From contig DXYG01000002.1 in NCBI GenBank assembly GCA_019415925.1, forward strand, positions 1 to 37,320: 37,320 nucleotides of DNA, written 5' to 3'. Positions 15,126 to 25,000 of the stretch are shown here, in pieces; position 1 is the first letter of the stretch, and every line of letters begins with the position of its first letter. Made by a program: the position numbers and the translations under genes. The notes under the pieces are model-generated. The model worked only from the letters and a program-made list of their open reading frames with translations, searched no databases and was not told the DNA's origin. Origin of the DNA: Clostridiales bacterium. GTDB taxonomy: Bacteria; Bacillota; Clostridia; Oscillospirales; Acutalibacteraceae.

Positions 15126-15845
15126 TTATATTTTTCTTGTCATTTCAAGCGCAAGCTTTAAATCAAGGTTACCCGAATAGATAGCCTTGCCGCAGATTGC
15201 ACCGTAAACATCAAGCTCAGCAAGATTAATAATATCCTTTAATACAGCAACGCCGCCGCTTGCAATAATATTACAACTAACCTGATGAACCAAATCATCG
15301 AGCTGTTTAAGGTTGGGTCCTGCAAGAGTGCCGTCCTGGTCAATGTCGGTAAATACTATTGTTTTGACACCGACGTCTTCCATACGCTTTGCAAGCTCAA
15401 TGTAATTTATATCGGAGCTGTCAATCCAGCCCTCTGCTCTGACCATTCCGTCTTTGGCATCAATTCCGACTACGATTTTATCACCGTAGTTTTTTACTGC
15501 ATCAACAACGAACTGCGGGTCTTTAACGGCAGCCGAACCGAGAATTACTTTGTTGATACCTCTTGAAAGGTAATATTCAACGGCTTTCATATCTCTTATA
15601 CCGCCGCCGACTTCAACGGAAAGTCCCGAAGATTTTGCAACGTCAGCGATTAAATCGGCATTTACAAGCTTTGCGTCCTTCGCGCCGTCAAGGTCAACCA
15701 TATGCATCCATGTTGCGCCTGCATCTGCAAAACGCTGAGCGGCAATATAAGGTGACTCGGCAACCTTCTGTACTGTTGAGTAATCGCCTTTGAACAGACG
15801 GACACAGTTGCCGTCTTTAATATCTATAGCAGGTAAAATAATCAT
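15126..15845 (-). CDS. hisA: HisA, ProFAR isomerase
   Basis: The product is a 239-aa (beta/alpha)8 barrel that converts ProFAR to PRFAR. The catalytic Asp8 is in LPAIDIKDGNCVRL, and the second is in VVGIDAKDG (about 129). VEVGGGIRD and the phosphate-binding ASGGV are present. The segment TDIDQDGTLAGPN is the HisA form; HisF would read differently there, so this is HisA and not its paralogue. The ATG follows the hisB stop directly, with AAGGAG inside the end of hisB. Confidence 0.95.
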   Translation of the reverse strand: MIILPAIDIKDGNCVRLFKGDYSTVQKVAESPYIAAQRFADAGATWMHMVDLDGAKDAKLVNADLIADVAKSSGLSVEVGGGIRDMKAVEYYLSRGINKVILGSAAVKDPQFVVDAVKNYGDKIVVGIDAKDGMVRAEGWIDSSDINYIELAKRMEDVGVKTIVFTDIDQDGTLAGPNLKQLDDLVHQVSCNIIASGGVAVLKDIINLAELDVYGAICGKAIYSGNLDLKLALEMTRKI

Positions 15846-16424
15846 TTATAACACTCCTTTAGTGGAAAGAGGTTTGTTTGAAGTGTTCTGCTTTACTGCG
15901 AGTCTTAGTGAATGAGCTAAAGCCTTATAAAGAGCCTCGGTAATGTGGTGTGAATTATCTCCGTATAAAGATTTCAGGTGGAGAGTAATTCCGGCGTTAA
16001 AAGCAAAGGCACGCATAAATTCAACTGTCATTGCACAATCATAATCACCGCATCTGCTCTGCGGAAAATCAGCGTCAAACACAAGAAACGGTCTGCCGCT
16101 TATATCAACAGAGGAAAATGCAAGAGCCTCGTCCATCGGAACATAAAAGCTGCCGAATCTGTCGATTGAGCTTTTATCACCAACAGCTTTAGCAAAAGCC
16201 TTGCCGAGTACGATTCCGGTATCCTCGATAGTGTGATGCTCGTCCACATTGAGATCTCCTTTTACGGAAAGCTCAAGTCCAAAACCTCCGTGAGTAGCGA
16301 ATGAATTTAACATATGGTCAAAGAAGCCGACACCGGTATCAATGGAAATATTTCCGCCGTCAAGATTTAAAATAAGCTTTATCTGAGTTTCTTTAGTGTT
16401 TCTTTCCTCAATAGCACAGCGCAT
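15846..16424 (-). CDS. hisB: HisB, imidazoleglycerol-phosphate dehydratase
   Basis: The product is 192 aa and is the stand-alone dehydratase, without the phosphatase domain of the enterobacterial fusion. Metal-binding histidine motifs are intact: GFFDHMLNSFATHGG, DEHHTIEDTGI and NSHHITEALYKALA. Start at 16424 (MRCAIEERNT) replaces the longer open frame to 16472: the sequence AGGTGA, which includes the hisC stop, lies just upstream, pointing to translational coupling with hisC. No histidinol-phosphatase gene is seen in the window. Confidence 0.95.
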   Translation of the reverse strand: MRCAIEERNTKETQIKLILNLDGGNISIDTGVGFFDHMLNSFATHGGFGLELSVKGDLNVDEHHTIEDTGIVLGKAFAKAVGDKSSIDRFGSFYVPMDEALAFSSVDISGRPFLVFDADFPQSRCGDYDCAMTVEFMRAFAFNAGITLHLKSLYGDNSHHITEALYKALAHSLRLAVKQNTSNKPLSTKGVL

Positions 16425-16428
16425 CGAC

Positions 16429-17481
16429 TCACCTCGAAAAATACTTTTCAATACAGCAGAGAGTTTCATCAACCTCTTGTTCGGTTCCTGCCGAAATTCT
16501 TATGTAATCTCCCATATATCTTATGACAATGGAGTTACTCTTTAAAAACTCCCAAATAGCCTTGCCCTCGGAAGTTTTTACGAATACAAAGTTTGCACAG
16601 CTGTTGTAAACCGTCAAAGAATTGTATTTTTCGGCAATCTCTACCAAACCATTATACAACTTTTCTCTGTTGCTGACAATCGCTTTTTGTCGATTTAATA
16701 AATATTCTTTATTTTTGTATATTACAGTGCCGATTGCCTGTGAAATACTGTTTACATTATACGGAGATTTTACTGCCTTAAGTGCTTTTGAAATAGTCTT
16801 GTTTGCTACTGCGAAGCCAAGTCGGAGTGCCGCAGAGCCTACAGATTTTGACGCAGTCCTGAATACAATCAGGTTTGAATATTTTTCCGTTTCAGCAATC
16901 AGACTCTGATTCCAGAAATCCATATAAGCCTCGTCAAGAATGACAAGTGCATTTACAGAAGTGACAAGTCTGCGAGCCTGTTCTGCTGTTATTCCCTGAC
17001 CTGTGGGATTGCAGGGATTTGAGAAGATAACAAGCTTTATATTGTCGTTATTGATTTTTTCAATTAAAGCATCGACGTCAAAATTAAGACTTTCGTCCTT
17101 GATAAAGGAATCACATTCTACTTCACAGATTGAAGAGTAAAACTTATACATTGAAAAGTCGGGGGCGACAACAAGCATTTTATCACCCTTTTCAAGAAAA
17201 GCTGATTCGGTAAGGAAGATAAGCTCATCTGAGCCGTTGCCTGCTGTAACACACTCGGGATTTATTCCGTAATATTCCGAAAAAGAATTAACAACCTCTG
17301 TTGCAAGCGGGTCAGGATAACGGTTGAAGTCAATTTTTTCAATCGCCTCTCTCACCTGCTGCAAAATCTCCTCAGGATAGCTTACGGGACATTCGTTTGC
17401 ATCAAGGCGGATTTTATATGTACCGCTTATCGGCTCGTAAGGCTCAAGCTCACGTATTTTCTTATTAAGTTCAAAGCTCAT
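16429..17481 (-). CDS. hisC: HisC, histidinol-phosphate aminotransferase
   Basis: The product is a 350-aa PLP-dependent class I/II aminotransferase that makes histidinol phosphate from imidazole-acetol phosphate and glutamate. It shows LDANECP near the N-terminus, GNGSDELI, FSNPCNPTG, LDEAYMDF, the PLP lysine in TASKSVGSAALRLGF (about residue 212) and YIRISAGT near the end. The ATG at 17481 is chosen; an upstream in-frame TTG at 17496 has no better ribosome site, and the site for the ATG (GGAA, 9 bases) is weak. Its stop lies 4 bases before hisB. Confidence 0.93.
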   Translation of the reverse strand: MSFELNKKIRELEPYEPISGTYKIRLDANECPVSYPEEILQQVREAIEKIDFNRYPDPLATEVVNSFSEYYGINPECVTAGNGSDELIFLTESAFLEKGDKMLVVAPDFSMYKFYSSICEVECDSFIKDESLNFDVDALIEKINNDNIKLVIFSNPCNPTGQGITAEQARRLVTSVNALVILDEAYMDFWNQSLIAETEKYSNLIVFRTASKSVGSAALRLGFAVANKTISKALKAVKSPYNVNSISQAIGTVIYKNKEYLLNRQKAIVSNREKLYNGLVEIAEKYNSLTVYNSCANFVFVKTSEGKAIWEFLKSNSIVIRYMGDYIRISAGTEQEVDETLCCIEKYFSR

Positions 17482-17514
17482 AAAAACACATTCCAATCAT
17501 CAGGAAATAAATTA

Positions 17515-18807
17515 TCAGTCAATATCAAAACGCACCTTGATTGAATTTGCATGCGCAGTAAGTCCCTCTGTATCGGCAAAACGGATTACGTCTTGAGCGT
17601 CATTCTTCAAAGCGTCCTCTGTATAATAGATAAAGCTCGACTTCTTGACAAAGCTGTCAACAGAAAGCGGAGAGAAAAACCGAGCTGTTCCGCTTGTGGG
17701 AAGAACGTGGTTAGGGCCTGCAAAGTAATCGCCGAGAGGTTCGGGACTATAGTTGCCAAGGAATACCGAGCCTGCATTATCAAGCTTTCCGATATATTCC
17801 ATAGGATTGTTACAGCACACTTCGAGGTGCTCGGGAGCAAGCTCGTTTGCAAATTCAATTGCCTGTGACATATCACTGCAAACAATGATTGCTCCAAAGT
17901 TATCGAGAGAAGACTCTATAATTTCTTTTCTTGAAAGCTTTTCCGTCTGCAAGATAAGCTCCTGCTTTGTTTTTTCGGCAATTTCCGGCGAATCGGTAAG
18001 CAGAATTGAAGAAGCTAATTTATCATGCTCTGCCTGACTCATAAGGTCTGCGGCAAGAAACTTCGGATTTGCACTGCTGTCGGCAATAATAAGAATCTCG
18101 CTCGGTCCTGCAATCATATCAATATCAACTGTTCCGTAGAGAAGCTTTTTAGCTGTTGCAACAAAGATATTACCGGGACCTACGATTTTATCAACCTTTG
18201 GTACGCTCTCTGTTCCGTAAGCAAGAGCCGCAACTGCCTGAGCACCGCCCATAAGAAAGATTCTGTCAACACCTGCGATTTTTGCAGCCGCAATTATATT
18301 CGGGTTGGGTGTGCCGTCCTTTTGCGGAGGAGTGCACATTATAATTTCTTGAACGCCTGCAATCTTTGCAGGAATAGCGTTCATAAGAACTGACGAAGGA
18401 TAAGCGGCAGTACCGCCCGGTACGTAAATTCCTACACGCTTTAAGCCTCTTATTCGCTGTCCCATTATTACTCCGTTATTCTTTGTAGTAAGCCAAGATT
18501 GCTGAAGCTGTCTTTTGTGAAAATCGGAAATATTTTCAGCCGCTTTTTTAACTGTTAATATATAATCCTTGTCGCACTTTGCTATTAATGCGTCTATTTC
18601 ATCGGGTGAAATTTCAGTTTTCTCGGGAGCTTTTCCGTCAAATTTAATTGTATATTCTCTAACAGCCTTGTCGCCGTTTTCACGGACGTTTTCGATAATC
18701 TCGGAAACTGTAGGAATTACATTTTTATCGGAATTCTGCGCTCTTTTTTTGAGCGTTTCTATAAATTCATATTCTCTTTTTCCGTCTGCTGTTACTGTTG
18801 TTATCAT
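17515..18807 (-). CDS. hisD: HisD, histidinol dehydrogenase
   Basis: The product is a 430-aa zinc enzyme that oxidises histidinol to histidine in two NAD-dependent steps. Family landmarks include GQRIRGLKRVGIYVPGG, VDKIVGPGNIFVATAK, DMIAGPSEILI, DLMSQAEHD, ELAPEHLEV and GPNHVLPTSGTARFFSPLSV. Length is normal. The ATG overlaps the hisG stop in an ATGA, which indicates coupled translation. Confidence 0.96.
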   Translation of the reverse strand: MITTVTADGKREYEFIETLKKRAQNSDKNVIPTVSEIIENVRENGDKAVREYTIKFDGKAPEKTEISPDEIDALIAKCDKDYILTVKKAAENISDFHKRQLQQSWLTTKNNGVIMGQRIRGLKRVGIYVPGGTAAYPSSVLMNAIPAKIAGVQEIIMCTPPQKDGTPNPNIIAAAKIAGVDRIFLMGGAQAVAALAYGTESVPKVDKIVGPGNIFVATAKKLLYGTVDIDMIAGPSEILIIADSSANPKFLAADLMSQAEHDKLASSILLTDSPEIAEKTKQELILQTEKLSRKEIIESSLDNFGAIIVCSDMSQAIEFANELAPEHLEVCCNNPMEYIGKLDNAGSVFLGNYSPEPLGDYFAGPNHVLPTSGTARFFSPLSVDSFVKKSSFIYYTEDALKNDAQDVIRFADTEGLTAHANSIKVRFDID

Positions 18808-19433
18808 TGCGTTACAGCCTCCAATTTCTTCTGAAGTTGCTCAATCTCATTTTTCCTCAATTTAAGACTTGCAGTATTTGCGATTAATCTTGCTGAAATA
18901 TCGGTTACCCACTCGATTACTTCAAGACCGTTTGCTTTAAGCGTAGAGCCTGTTTCAACTATATCGACAATTCCGTCGGCAAGTCCTACCAACGGTGCAA
19001 GCTCGACAGAGCCTTCAATTTTGATTATTCTTACGTCCATATTTTTATCGTCAAAAAATGAACGGGTTACTTTAGGATACTTTGTTGCGATTGTTTTTGT
19101 GTTATAACCGCTGTAAAAATCAAAGTCTTTTTTTGTAGCAAGGGCAAATCTGCATTTGCCGAATCCTAAATCGAGCAGTTCATAAAATGAAGTGCCGTTT
19201 TCAAGGATTGTATCTTTTCCGACAACGCCCAAGTCACAAACACCGTGTTCAACGTATGTAATAACATCAGCCGCCTTTGCAAGCACAACCTCAAATTCGT
19301 TGTTACCTACAGGCAGAATAAGACGTCTGCCCTTGTTTTTTACTTCGTCACAGTTATATCCGATTTTTTCAAAAAGTTCTATTGTTGTTTTTTCAAGTCT
19401 GCCCTTTGTAAGAGCAATTCTGATTGGTTTCAT
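18804..19433 (-). CDS. hisG: HisG, ATP phosphoribosyltransferase, short form
   Basis: The product is 209 aa and catalyses the first committed step, joining ATP and PRPP. It is the short form: it begins RIALTKGRLEK, contains DLGVVGKD and the PRPP loop GLADGIVDIVETGSTLKANGL, and lacks the C-terminal histidine-binding domain. The short form works only with HisZ, and hisZ lies immediately upstream. Start at 19433 is chosen over 19451 because AAAGGA lies 9 bases before it. Feedback inhibition by histidine is expected to act through the HisZ complex. Confidence 0.95.
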   Translation of the reverse strand: MKPIRIALTKGRLEKTTIELFEKIGYNCDEVKNKGRRLILPVGNNEFEVVLAKAADVITYVEHGVCDLGVVGKDTILENGTSFYELLDLGFGKCRFALATKKDFDFYSGYNTKTIATKYPKVTRSFFDDKNMDVRIIKIEGSVELAPLVGLADGIVDIVETGSTLKANGLEVIEWVTDISARLIANTASLKLRKNEIEQLQKKLEAVTQ

Positions 19434-19457
19434 ATGTGAAAGTCCTTTCAAGCTGTT

Positions 19458-20627
19458 TTATCCGATAACCTTAACTTCGGCAATACCTCTGCTCTTTGCA
19501 AACGCTTGCGTTTCTTCAAGTGTCGGCAAAACACTGAATTGTGCCTTTTTGCCTTCTGCGTTAAGCTGTGCAACAAGATTAATTCCTTCAATCTCGTGAC
19601 CGTCATTTGCAAATACGAGCACGTCGGGATTATCCGAATAGCTTACTTCGTTATCGGTAAGGCGTTTGATTGTGATTGCATCGGTATCTACTGCAAAGCC
19701 TGCCGCACCCATAGGAGCGTCAAACTCTGAAAGAAGTTCATCATATCTGCCGCCTGAAATTACTGCGTCACCGATTCCGTTAATATATCCTGTAAAGACG
19801 ATACCAGTATAATAATCGTTTCTCTGAACAAAACCGAGGTCAATAATAAGCTTACTGCCGAGATTGAGCGGACTTAAGTTGCTATAGATTTTATGCAGAT
19901 ATTCAAGTGCAGATTCAGCGTTTGTACCCTTGCAGATTTCATAAGCCTTTTCAAAGACCTCTTCACCGCCGAAAAGTGACGGCAGACTGCGGATAGCATT
20001 TACTGCCTTGCAAGGCTCGAGCTTGTCAAGAAGATTGTTAAGAGCAGAATAATTCTTACCCTCAATAGATACTCTGATTTTTTCCTTGTAATCTTCGTCA
20101 ATGTTGAGCTCATTTGAAAGAGCGTCAAATACACCTGCGTGGCCAAGCTCAATTCTGAAATCATCGGCAACCGAAGAAATACAGCTTACGGCAGTTGTAA
20201 GGACTTCAAGGTCGGCTCTTATTCCCTTTACGCCGATAAGCTCAATTCCCATCTGCATAAACTCGTTTCTTCTTCCTGTCAGTGTCGGATTGTTACGGTA
20301 AACAGCCTGCTTATAGTAAAGACGTACCGGAAGAATGCTGTTTTTAAGACGTGAAGATACCATTCTTGCAATCGGCAGAGTTGAGTCGGGACGGACAACA
20401 AGAAGTCTGCCCTTATTATCGGTTGTTTTGAACATTGACTCCTGAGTAATTCCGCTGCAAGGAACTGAAAAAACGTCATAGAATTCTATTCCCGGTGTAA
20501 TTACTCTTTTAAAACCCCTTGTAACAAATACGTTTTCAATTTTTCCGCAGATATCGTCCATAGCCGAACATTCAGCAAACAGAAAATCCTTTGTTCCCTC
20601 GGGAGTAATTTTTAAATATTTTTTCAT
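19458..20627 (-). CDS. hisZ: HisZ, ATP phosphoribosyltransferase regulatory subunit
   Basis: The product is 389 aa and is a paralogue of histidyl-tRNA synthetase that has lost the anticodon domain and charges no tRNA; it is required by short HisG. The class II core is visible: TPEGTKDFL, a motif 2-like RLYYKQAVYRNNP, YYTGIVFTGY and ISGGRYDELL. It is shorter than a true HisS (about 420) and is followed directly by hisG, so HisZ is the better call. The start at 20627 has AGAGAGG 5 bases upstream; the longer frame to 20657 has no site. First gene of the operon. Confidence 0.93.
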   Translation of the reverse strand: MKKYLKITPEGTKDFLFAECSAMDDICGKIENVFVTRGFKRVITPGIEFYDVFSVPCSGITQESMFKTTDNKGRLLVVRPDSTLPIARMVSSRLKNSILPVRLYYKQAVYRNNPTLTGRRNEFMQMGIELIGVKGIRADLEVLTTAVSCISSVADDFRIELGHAGVFDALSNELNIDEDYKEKIRVSIEGKNYSALNNLLDKLEPCKAVNAIRSLPSLFGGEEVFEKAYEICKGTNAESALEYLHKIYSNLSPLNLGSKLIIDLGFVQRNDYYTGIVFTGYINGIGDAVISGGRYDELLSEFDAPMGAAGFAVDTDAITIKRLTDNEVSYSDNPDVLVFANDGHEIEGINLVAQLNAEGKKAQFSVLPTLEETQAFAKSRGIAEVKVIG

Positions 20628-20667
20628 AATAACCTCTCTGTTATTGTTGTGTTTCAAAACACTTTAC

Positions 20668-20713
20668 TGTGCTAATGTGCTAATATACTACCATATTAAA
20701 TTACTTTTGTCAA
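20668..20713 (-). promoter_or_regulatory. his operon promoter with tandem TGTGCTAA repeat
   Basis: On the minus strand, -35 TTGACA (20713-20708), which abuts the stop of the upstream gene, is 17 bp from -10 TAGTAT (20690-20685) with an extended TGG. Two perfect tandem copies of TGTGCTAA (plus strand, 20668-20675 and 20676-20683) lie across the expected transcription start. There is no T-box leader or attenuator in the 40 or so leader bases. Confidence 0.65.
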
Positions 20714-22063
20714 TCACTTTTCTTCTTTCTTATCGGTATTTTCATTATTATCGGATTTATCATCTTCCGTTTTGTCGGAATCCGACTTATTCAGACCGAT
20801 AAGCTTTTTAATTTTTTCTCTTTGCTGATTTTCTTTTTCTTCTCTGATTCGCTTTTGTTCTTCTGCAATTTTCTGGTAATTAAGCACCTCAAAGTCAAGT
20901 GCCTCCTGTGCAATCTTGCCCTTGTCGTTGATAGCATTTTTTGCTTTTTTACCGACAAGAGAATAAATAACTGCAAATATCGGAGTTCCGAGAATAAAGC
21001 CGGGTAAACCGAACAATGCGCCGCCTACAACTACGCTGAAAAGTACCCAGAAGCTTGAAAGTCCAACCTGATTGCCGATGATCTTCGGCTTGAAAAGGTT
21101 GCCGTCGAGCTGCTGAATAATCACAACGATTATAATAAACTTTATCATATCCCATGGATTTATTATGAACAGCAATAATGCACTTGGAATTGCTCCGATA
21201 AACGGTCCGAAAAACGGAATGATGTTTGTAACGCCTATAAGCACAGCAATTAACGGAGCGTAAGGGACATTCAGTATAACCATTGCAACGAAGGTCAGTA
21301 AGCCGACAAAAGCGGCATCAATTATATCACCTACAAGGAAACGACCGCATTTTGTATCTGTAATATCTACGATTTCATAAATCTTAGGCAAATATTTTAT
21401 CGGGATAAATGCTACAGCAAGTCGCTTAACCATGCGGCAAAGCTGTTCTTTTGCTGCAAGGAAATAAACAGAAATTACAACGCCCATAACAAAGTTATAC
21501 ACACCCGAAGCTGTACCTAATACCATACCGAAAATTGCTTCACCTGTTTTACCTGCAAACTGAGTGATATTTTGCATTGAGAAGAATTTTGAAATTTCAT
21601 TCAAAAGATTATTCAGAATATTATCCTTTTCAATTCCTGCATTAAATACAGAATTAATCCAGTCAATAAACTCGTTTACATGCTGCATAACTGCATTATA
21701 ATAGGTAGGCATTGATTCAACAAGACTTGCAATATTTTCTATAATTTGCGGAACAACAATCCATATTATTGCAATAAATATTGCGGCGATTAATGTATAT
21801 GTGCAGATAATCGCAAGAGGTTTTTTCATTTTCACAAAAACTTTATGCTTTGTTCCCATCTTTCCGAAAGCCTTTGTGTAAAAGAATTTGTAAGGAAAAT
21901 TGAGCAGATATGCAAATAAAAATCCAACTAAAAACGGAGTAAGAATTTCGGCAATTTTACATATTATACTCCATACAACATCAATATTGTCTTTTACAAA
22001 CAGTAAGAACACTGTAAATGCTATTGCTATAAGTACATTCCTGATTGTTGCAAATCTTTTCAA
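20714..22063 (-). CDS. AI-2E family transporter (PerM/YtvI-like)
   Basis: The product is 449 aa with eight or so membrane helices between residues 10 and 365 and a very charged cytoplasmic tail (from about 375, Glu/Lys/Asp-rich). Family landmarks are the N-terminal helix pair with PFLVGFLFAYLLN, the long amphipathic region IIENIASLVESMPTYY, and the conserved core TNIIPFFGPFIGAIPSALL followed by QQLDGNLFKPKIIG. Members export small molecules or act in ion exchange; the substrate here is unknown. The TTG at 22063 is chosen because AAGGAG, which overlaps the polC stop, lies 8 bases before it; the in-frame GTG at 22072 overlaps that site. Probably co-transcribed with polC. Confidence 0.88.
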   Translation of the reverse strand: MKRFATIRNVLIAIAFTVFLLFVKDNIDVVWSIICKIAEILTPFLVGFLFAYLLNFPYKFFYTKAFGKMGTKHKVFVKMKKPLAIICTYTLIAAIFIAIIWIVVPQIIENIASLVESMPTYYNAVMQHVNEFIDWINSVFNAGIEKDNILNNLLNEISKFFSMQNITQFAGKTGEAIFGMVLGTASGVYNFVMGVVISVYFLAAKEQLCRMVKRLAVAFIPIKYLPKIYEIVDITDTKCGRFLVGDIIDAAFVGLLTFVAMVILNVPYAPLIAVLIGVTNIIPFFGPFIGAIPSALLLFIINPWDMIKFIIIVVIIQQLDGNLFKPKIIGNQVGLSSFWVLFSVVVGGALFGLPGFILGTPIFAVIYSLVGKKAKNAINDKGKIAQEALDFEVLNYQKIAEEQKRIREEKENQQREKIKKLIGLNKSDSDKTEDDKSDNNENTDKKEEK

Positions 22064-22075
22064 ATGTATCACTCC

Positions 22076-25000
22076 TTAAAATAATGACATTTGTGAACTG
22101 TCGGGCAAATCCTTAAGTATTCCGACATCTTTAAGCGTTTCTATAACCGCTTTTGTTACTTTTGTTTTTACCTGCATATCTTCGATAGACAGGTATTCAT
22201 ATTTTTTGCCTGCCTCGGCAAGTGAAATTGCAGCCGCTTCACCGACTCCGGGAAGCGATGAAAACGGAAGTCTGATTTTTCCGTCCTCTACAATAAACAT
22301 CTTAGCTTCGGACTTATAGACATCTACAGGAAGAACATCTATTCCCCTTGCCATCATCTCATTTACAATCTGCAAAGTCTGATACTCAGCATCATCTTTT
22401 GCGGTTGCTTCGTGAACGCTTTGCTTTTGCTTTATCTGATTCATCTTATCTCTTACTGCTTTATGACCTTTCATAACAACAGCACCGTCAAGATTTTCAC
22501 TTCGAACGGTAAAGTAAGCCGCATAATACTCGGCAGGCTTGTGAACCTTGTACCAGCCAAGACGAAGTGTGGCTATCATATACGCTGCTGCGTGAGCTTT
22601 AGGGAACATATATTTAATCTTCATACAGGAATCAATGTACCATTCGGGAACGTTATGCTCACGCATAGCCTTGAAATGCTCTTCGGTAAGGAGCTTAGTA
22701 GCGTTACCCTTACGGACAATCTCCATAATCTTAAACGCCATACCGGGTTCAAGACCCTTGTGCATTAAGTAGGTCATAATTGAGTCACGTGTACCGATAA
22801 CTTCCGAAATTGTGCACGTTCCGTTGTGGATAAGCTCCTGAGCATTGCCGAGCCATACGTCGGTACCGTGTGAAAGTCCCGCAATCTGAAGCAAGTCGGA
22901 AAAGGTTTTGGGTTGTGCTTCAATCAACATTCCTCTTACAAAGCTTGTACCGCATTCGGGAAGGCTGAATGTACCTGTTTTTGAGTCGATTTCTTCTTCC
23001 GTAACACCGAGTGCCTTTGGAGAAGTAAACAGCGACATAACATCCGGGTCACTCATTGAAACCTTCATTACGGGGATTCCCGTAAACATTTCAAGATAGT
23101 GGTAAATTGTCGGAACATCGTGTCCGAGCTCGTCAAGCTTGGTGATAGTATCGTGAATTGAATGGAAGTCGAAGTGTGTTGTTATGTTATCGGAATTCAC
23201 ATCATTTGCAGGGTGCTGAACGGGACAGAAGTCGTAAACATCATTCGTTCTCGGTACAACAACCATTCCTCCCGGGTGCTGACCTGTGGTGCGCTTAACA
23301 CCCGTACAACCTATTGCAAGGCGTTTTTCTTCTGCCTTATGCATTGTAAGTCCACGTTCCTGTGCGTACTTTTTGACAAATCCGATTGCTGTTTTTTCAG
23401 CAACAGTTGCGATTGTACCTGCTTTGAACACGTTGTTCTTTCCGAACAATTCTTCTGTGTAGCGGTGGGATTTTGACTGATACTCGCCGCTGAAATTAAG
23501 GTCTATATCAGGAACCTTGTCGCCCTTGAATCCAAGGAAGGTTTCAAACGGGATTTCGTGGCCGTCCTGATCCATTCTTGTGCCGCACTCGGGACAATCC
23601 TTTGGCGGCAAGTCAAATCCTGAGCCGTAGCTGCCGTCGGTGATAAATTCACTGTGCTTACAATTCGGACAGATATAATGCGGACAAAGCGGATTAACCT
23701 CGGAAATACCTGACATTGTAGCGACAAACGACGAACCTACCGAGCCTCGTGAACCTACAAGATAGCCGTGTGCTTCACTGTCGGCAACAAGCTTCTGTGC
23801 AGTCATATAAAGCACCGAAAAGCCGTAGGTGGTAATTGAATTAAGCTCCTTGTCAAGTCGTGCTTTAACTATTTCGGGGAGTGGGTCGCCGTATTTTTCC
23901 TTTGCCCTTTTCCACGTAATATCTATAAGCTGTTCCTGTGCTCCCTCAATGTTGGGAGGGAAAGTTCCCTTTGGAATAGGACGTACGCTTTCGCACATAT
24001 CGGCAATTTTATTCGGATTTTCAACTACATACTCGTAAGCCTTATCCTTGCCGAGCCACTCAAACTCCTTGAGCATTTCGGCGGTTGTTCTGAAATAAAG
24101 AGGTGCTTGTTCTTCTGCGTCCTTAAAACCCTGCCCTGCCATAAGAATTTTTCTGAAATCTGAATCTGTCGGATCCATAAAATGAACGTCGCAGGTTGCA
24201 CAGACAGGCTTTCCGAGTTCTTTGGCAAGCTTAATTATTGTACGGTCGATTTCGTGCAGTTCTTCTTCTGTTTCAAATCTGCCCTCTCTGATTAGAAAGG
24301 CATTGTTGCCTGTAGGCTGAATTTCAAGATAGTCATAGAAAGAGGCTATCTGCTTTAGCTCTGCCCAAGGCTTGCCTGCCAAAATGCTCTCGTATAGCTG
24401 TCCTGCACAACAGGCTGAACCGATTATGAGTCCTTCTCGGTATTTTACAAGCTCACTTTTTGGAATTCTCGGCTTTTTATAAAAATAGTCAAGATGAGCG
24501 TATGAAATTAATCTGTATAAATTTTTAAGCCCTGTTTTATTCTTTACAAGAATTATCTGGTGATACGTCGGTAATTTCTTAAAATCACCGCCTGCTATTT
24601 TTGTATTTATTTCATCGGTCTTTGTTATGTTATAATCATCTCTTAAGCGGTTGCAAAGACTGATAAAGATTTTTGCAAGAATTTCCGCATCGTCGGTTGC
24701 CCTGTGGTGGTTAAAATCTCCCAGACGCAAGTATTTTGCAACAGTATCAAGCTTGCAGTTCTTGATGTCGGGGAGAATTGCACGGGAAATTGCAACGGTA
24801 TCAATTGAGGTGTAATTATACTCTCTGCCCATATTCTCACAGGCATTGCGGATAAAAGAAGTATCAAACGGTGCGTTGTGTGCAACAAGCACGTTATCTC
24901 CTGCAAATTCAAGGAACGCTGAAACAGCCTCACTCTGAGAAGGAGCGTCCTTTACCATATCGTCGGTTATACCCGTAAGCTGAGTAATCTTTTGCGGTAT

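Noticed and set aside
15126..15845. Could this barrel be the missing HisF?
   Set aside because: LPAIDIKDG, GIDAKDG and TDIDQDGTLAGPN are the HisA forms of the shared motifs, and the position after hisB fits HisA.
19458..20627. Histidyl-tRNA synthetase (hisS)
   Set aside because: It is too short, lacks a normal anticodon-binding domain, and is followed directly by short-form hisG, which requires HisZ.
20628..20713. A histidine T-box riboswitch or attenuator before hisZ
   Set aside because: The leader is only about 50 bases and contains no T-box sequence, specifier loop or terminator.
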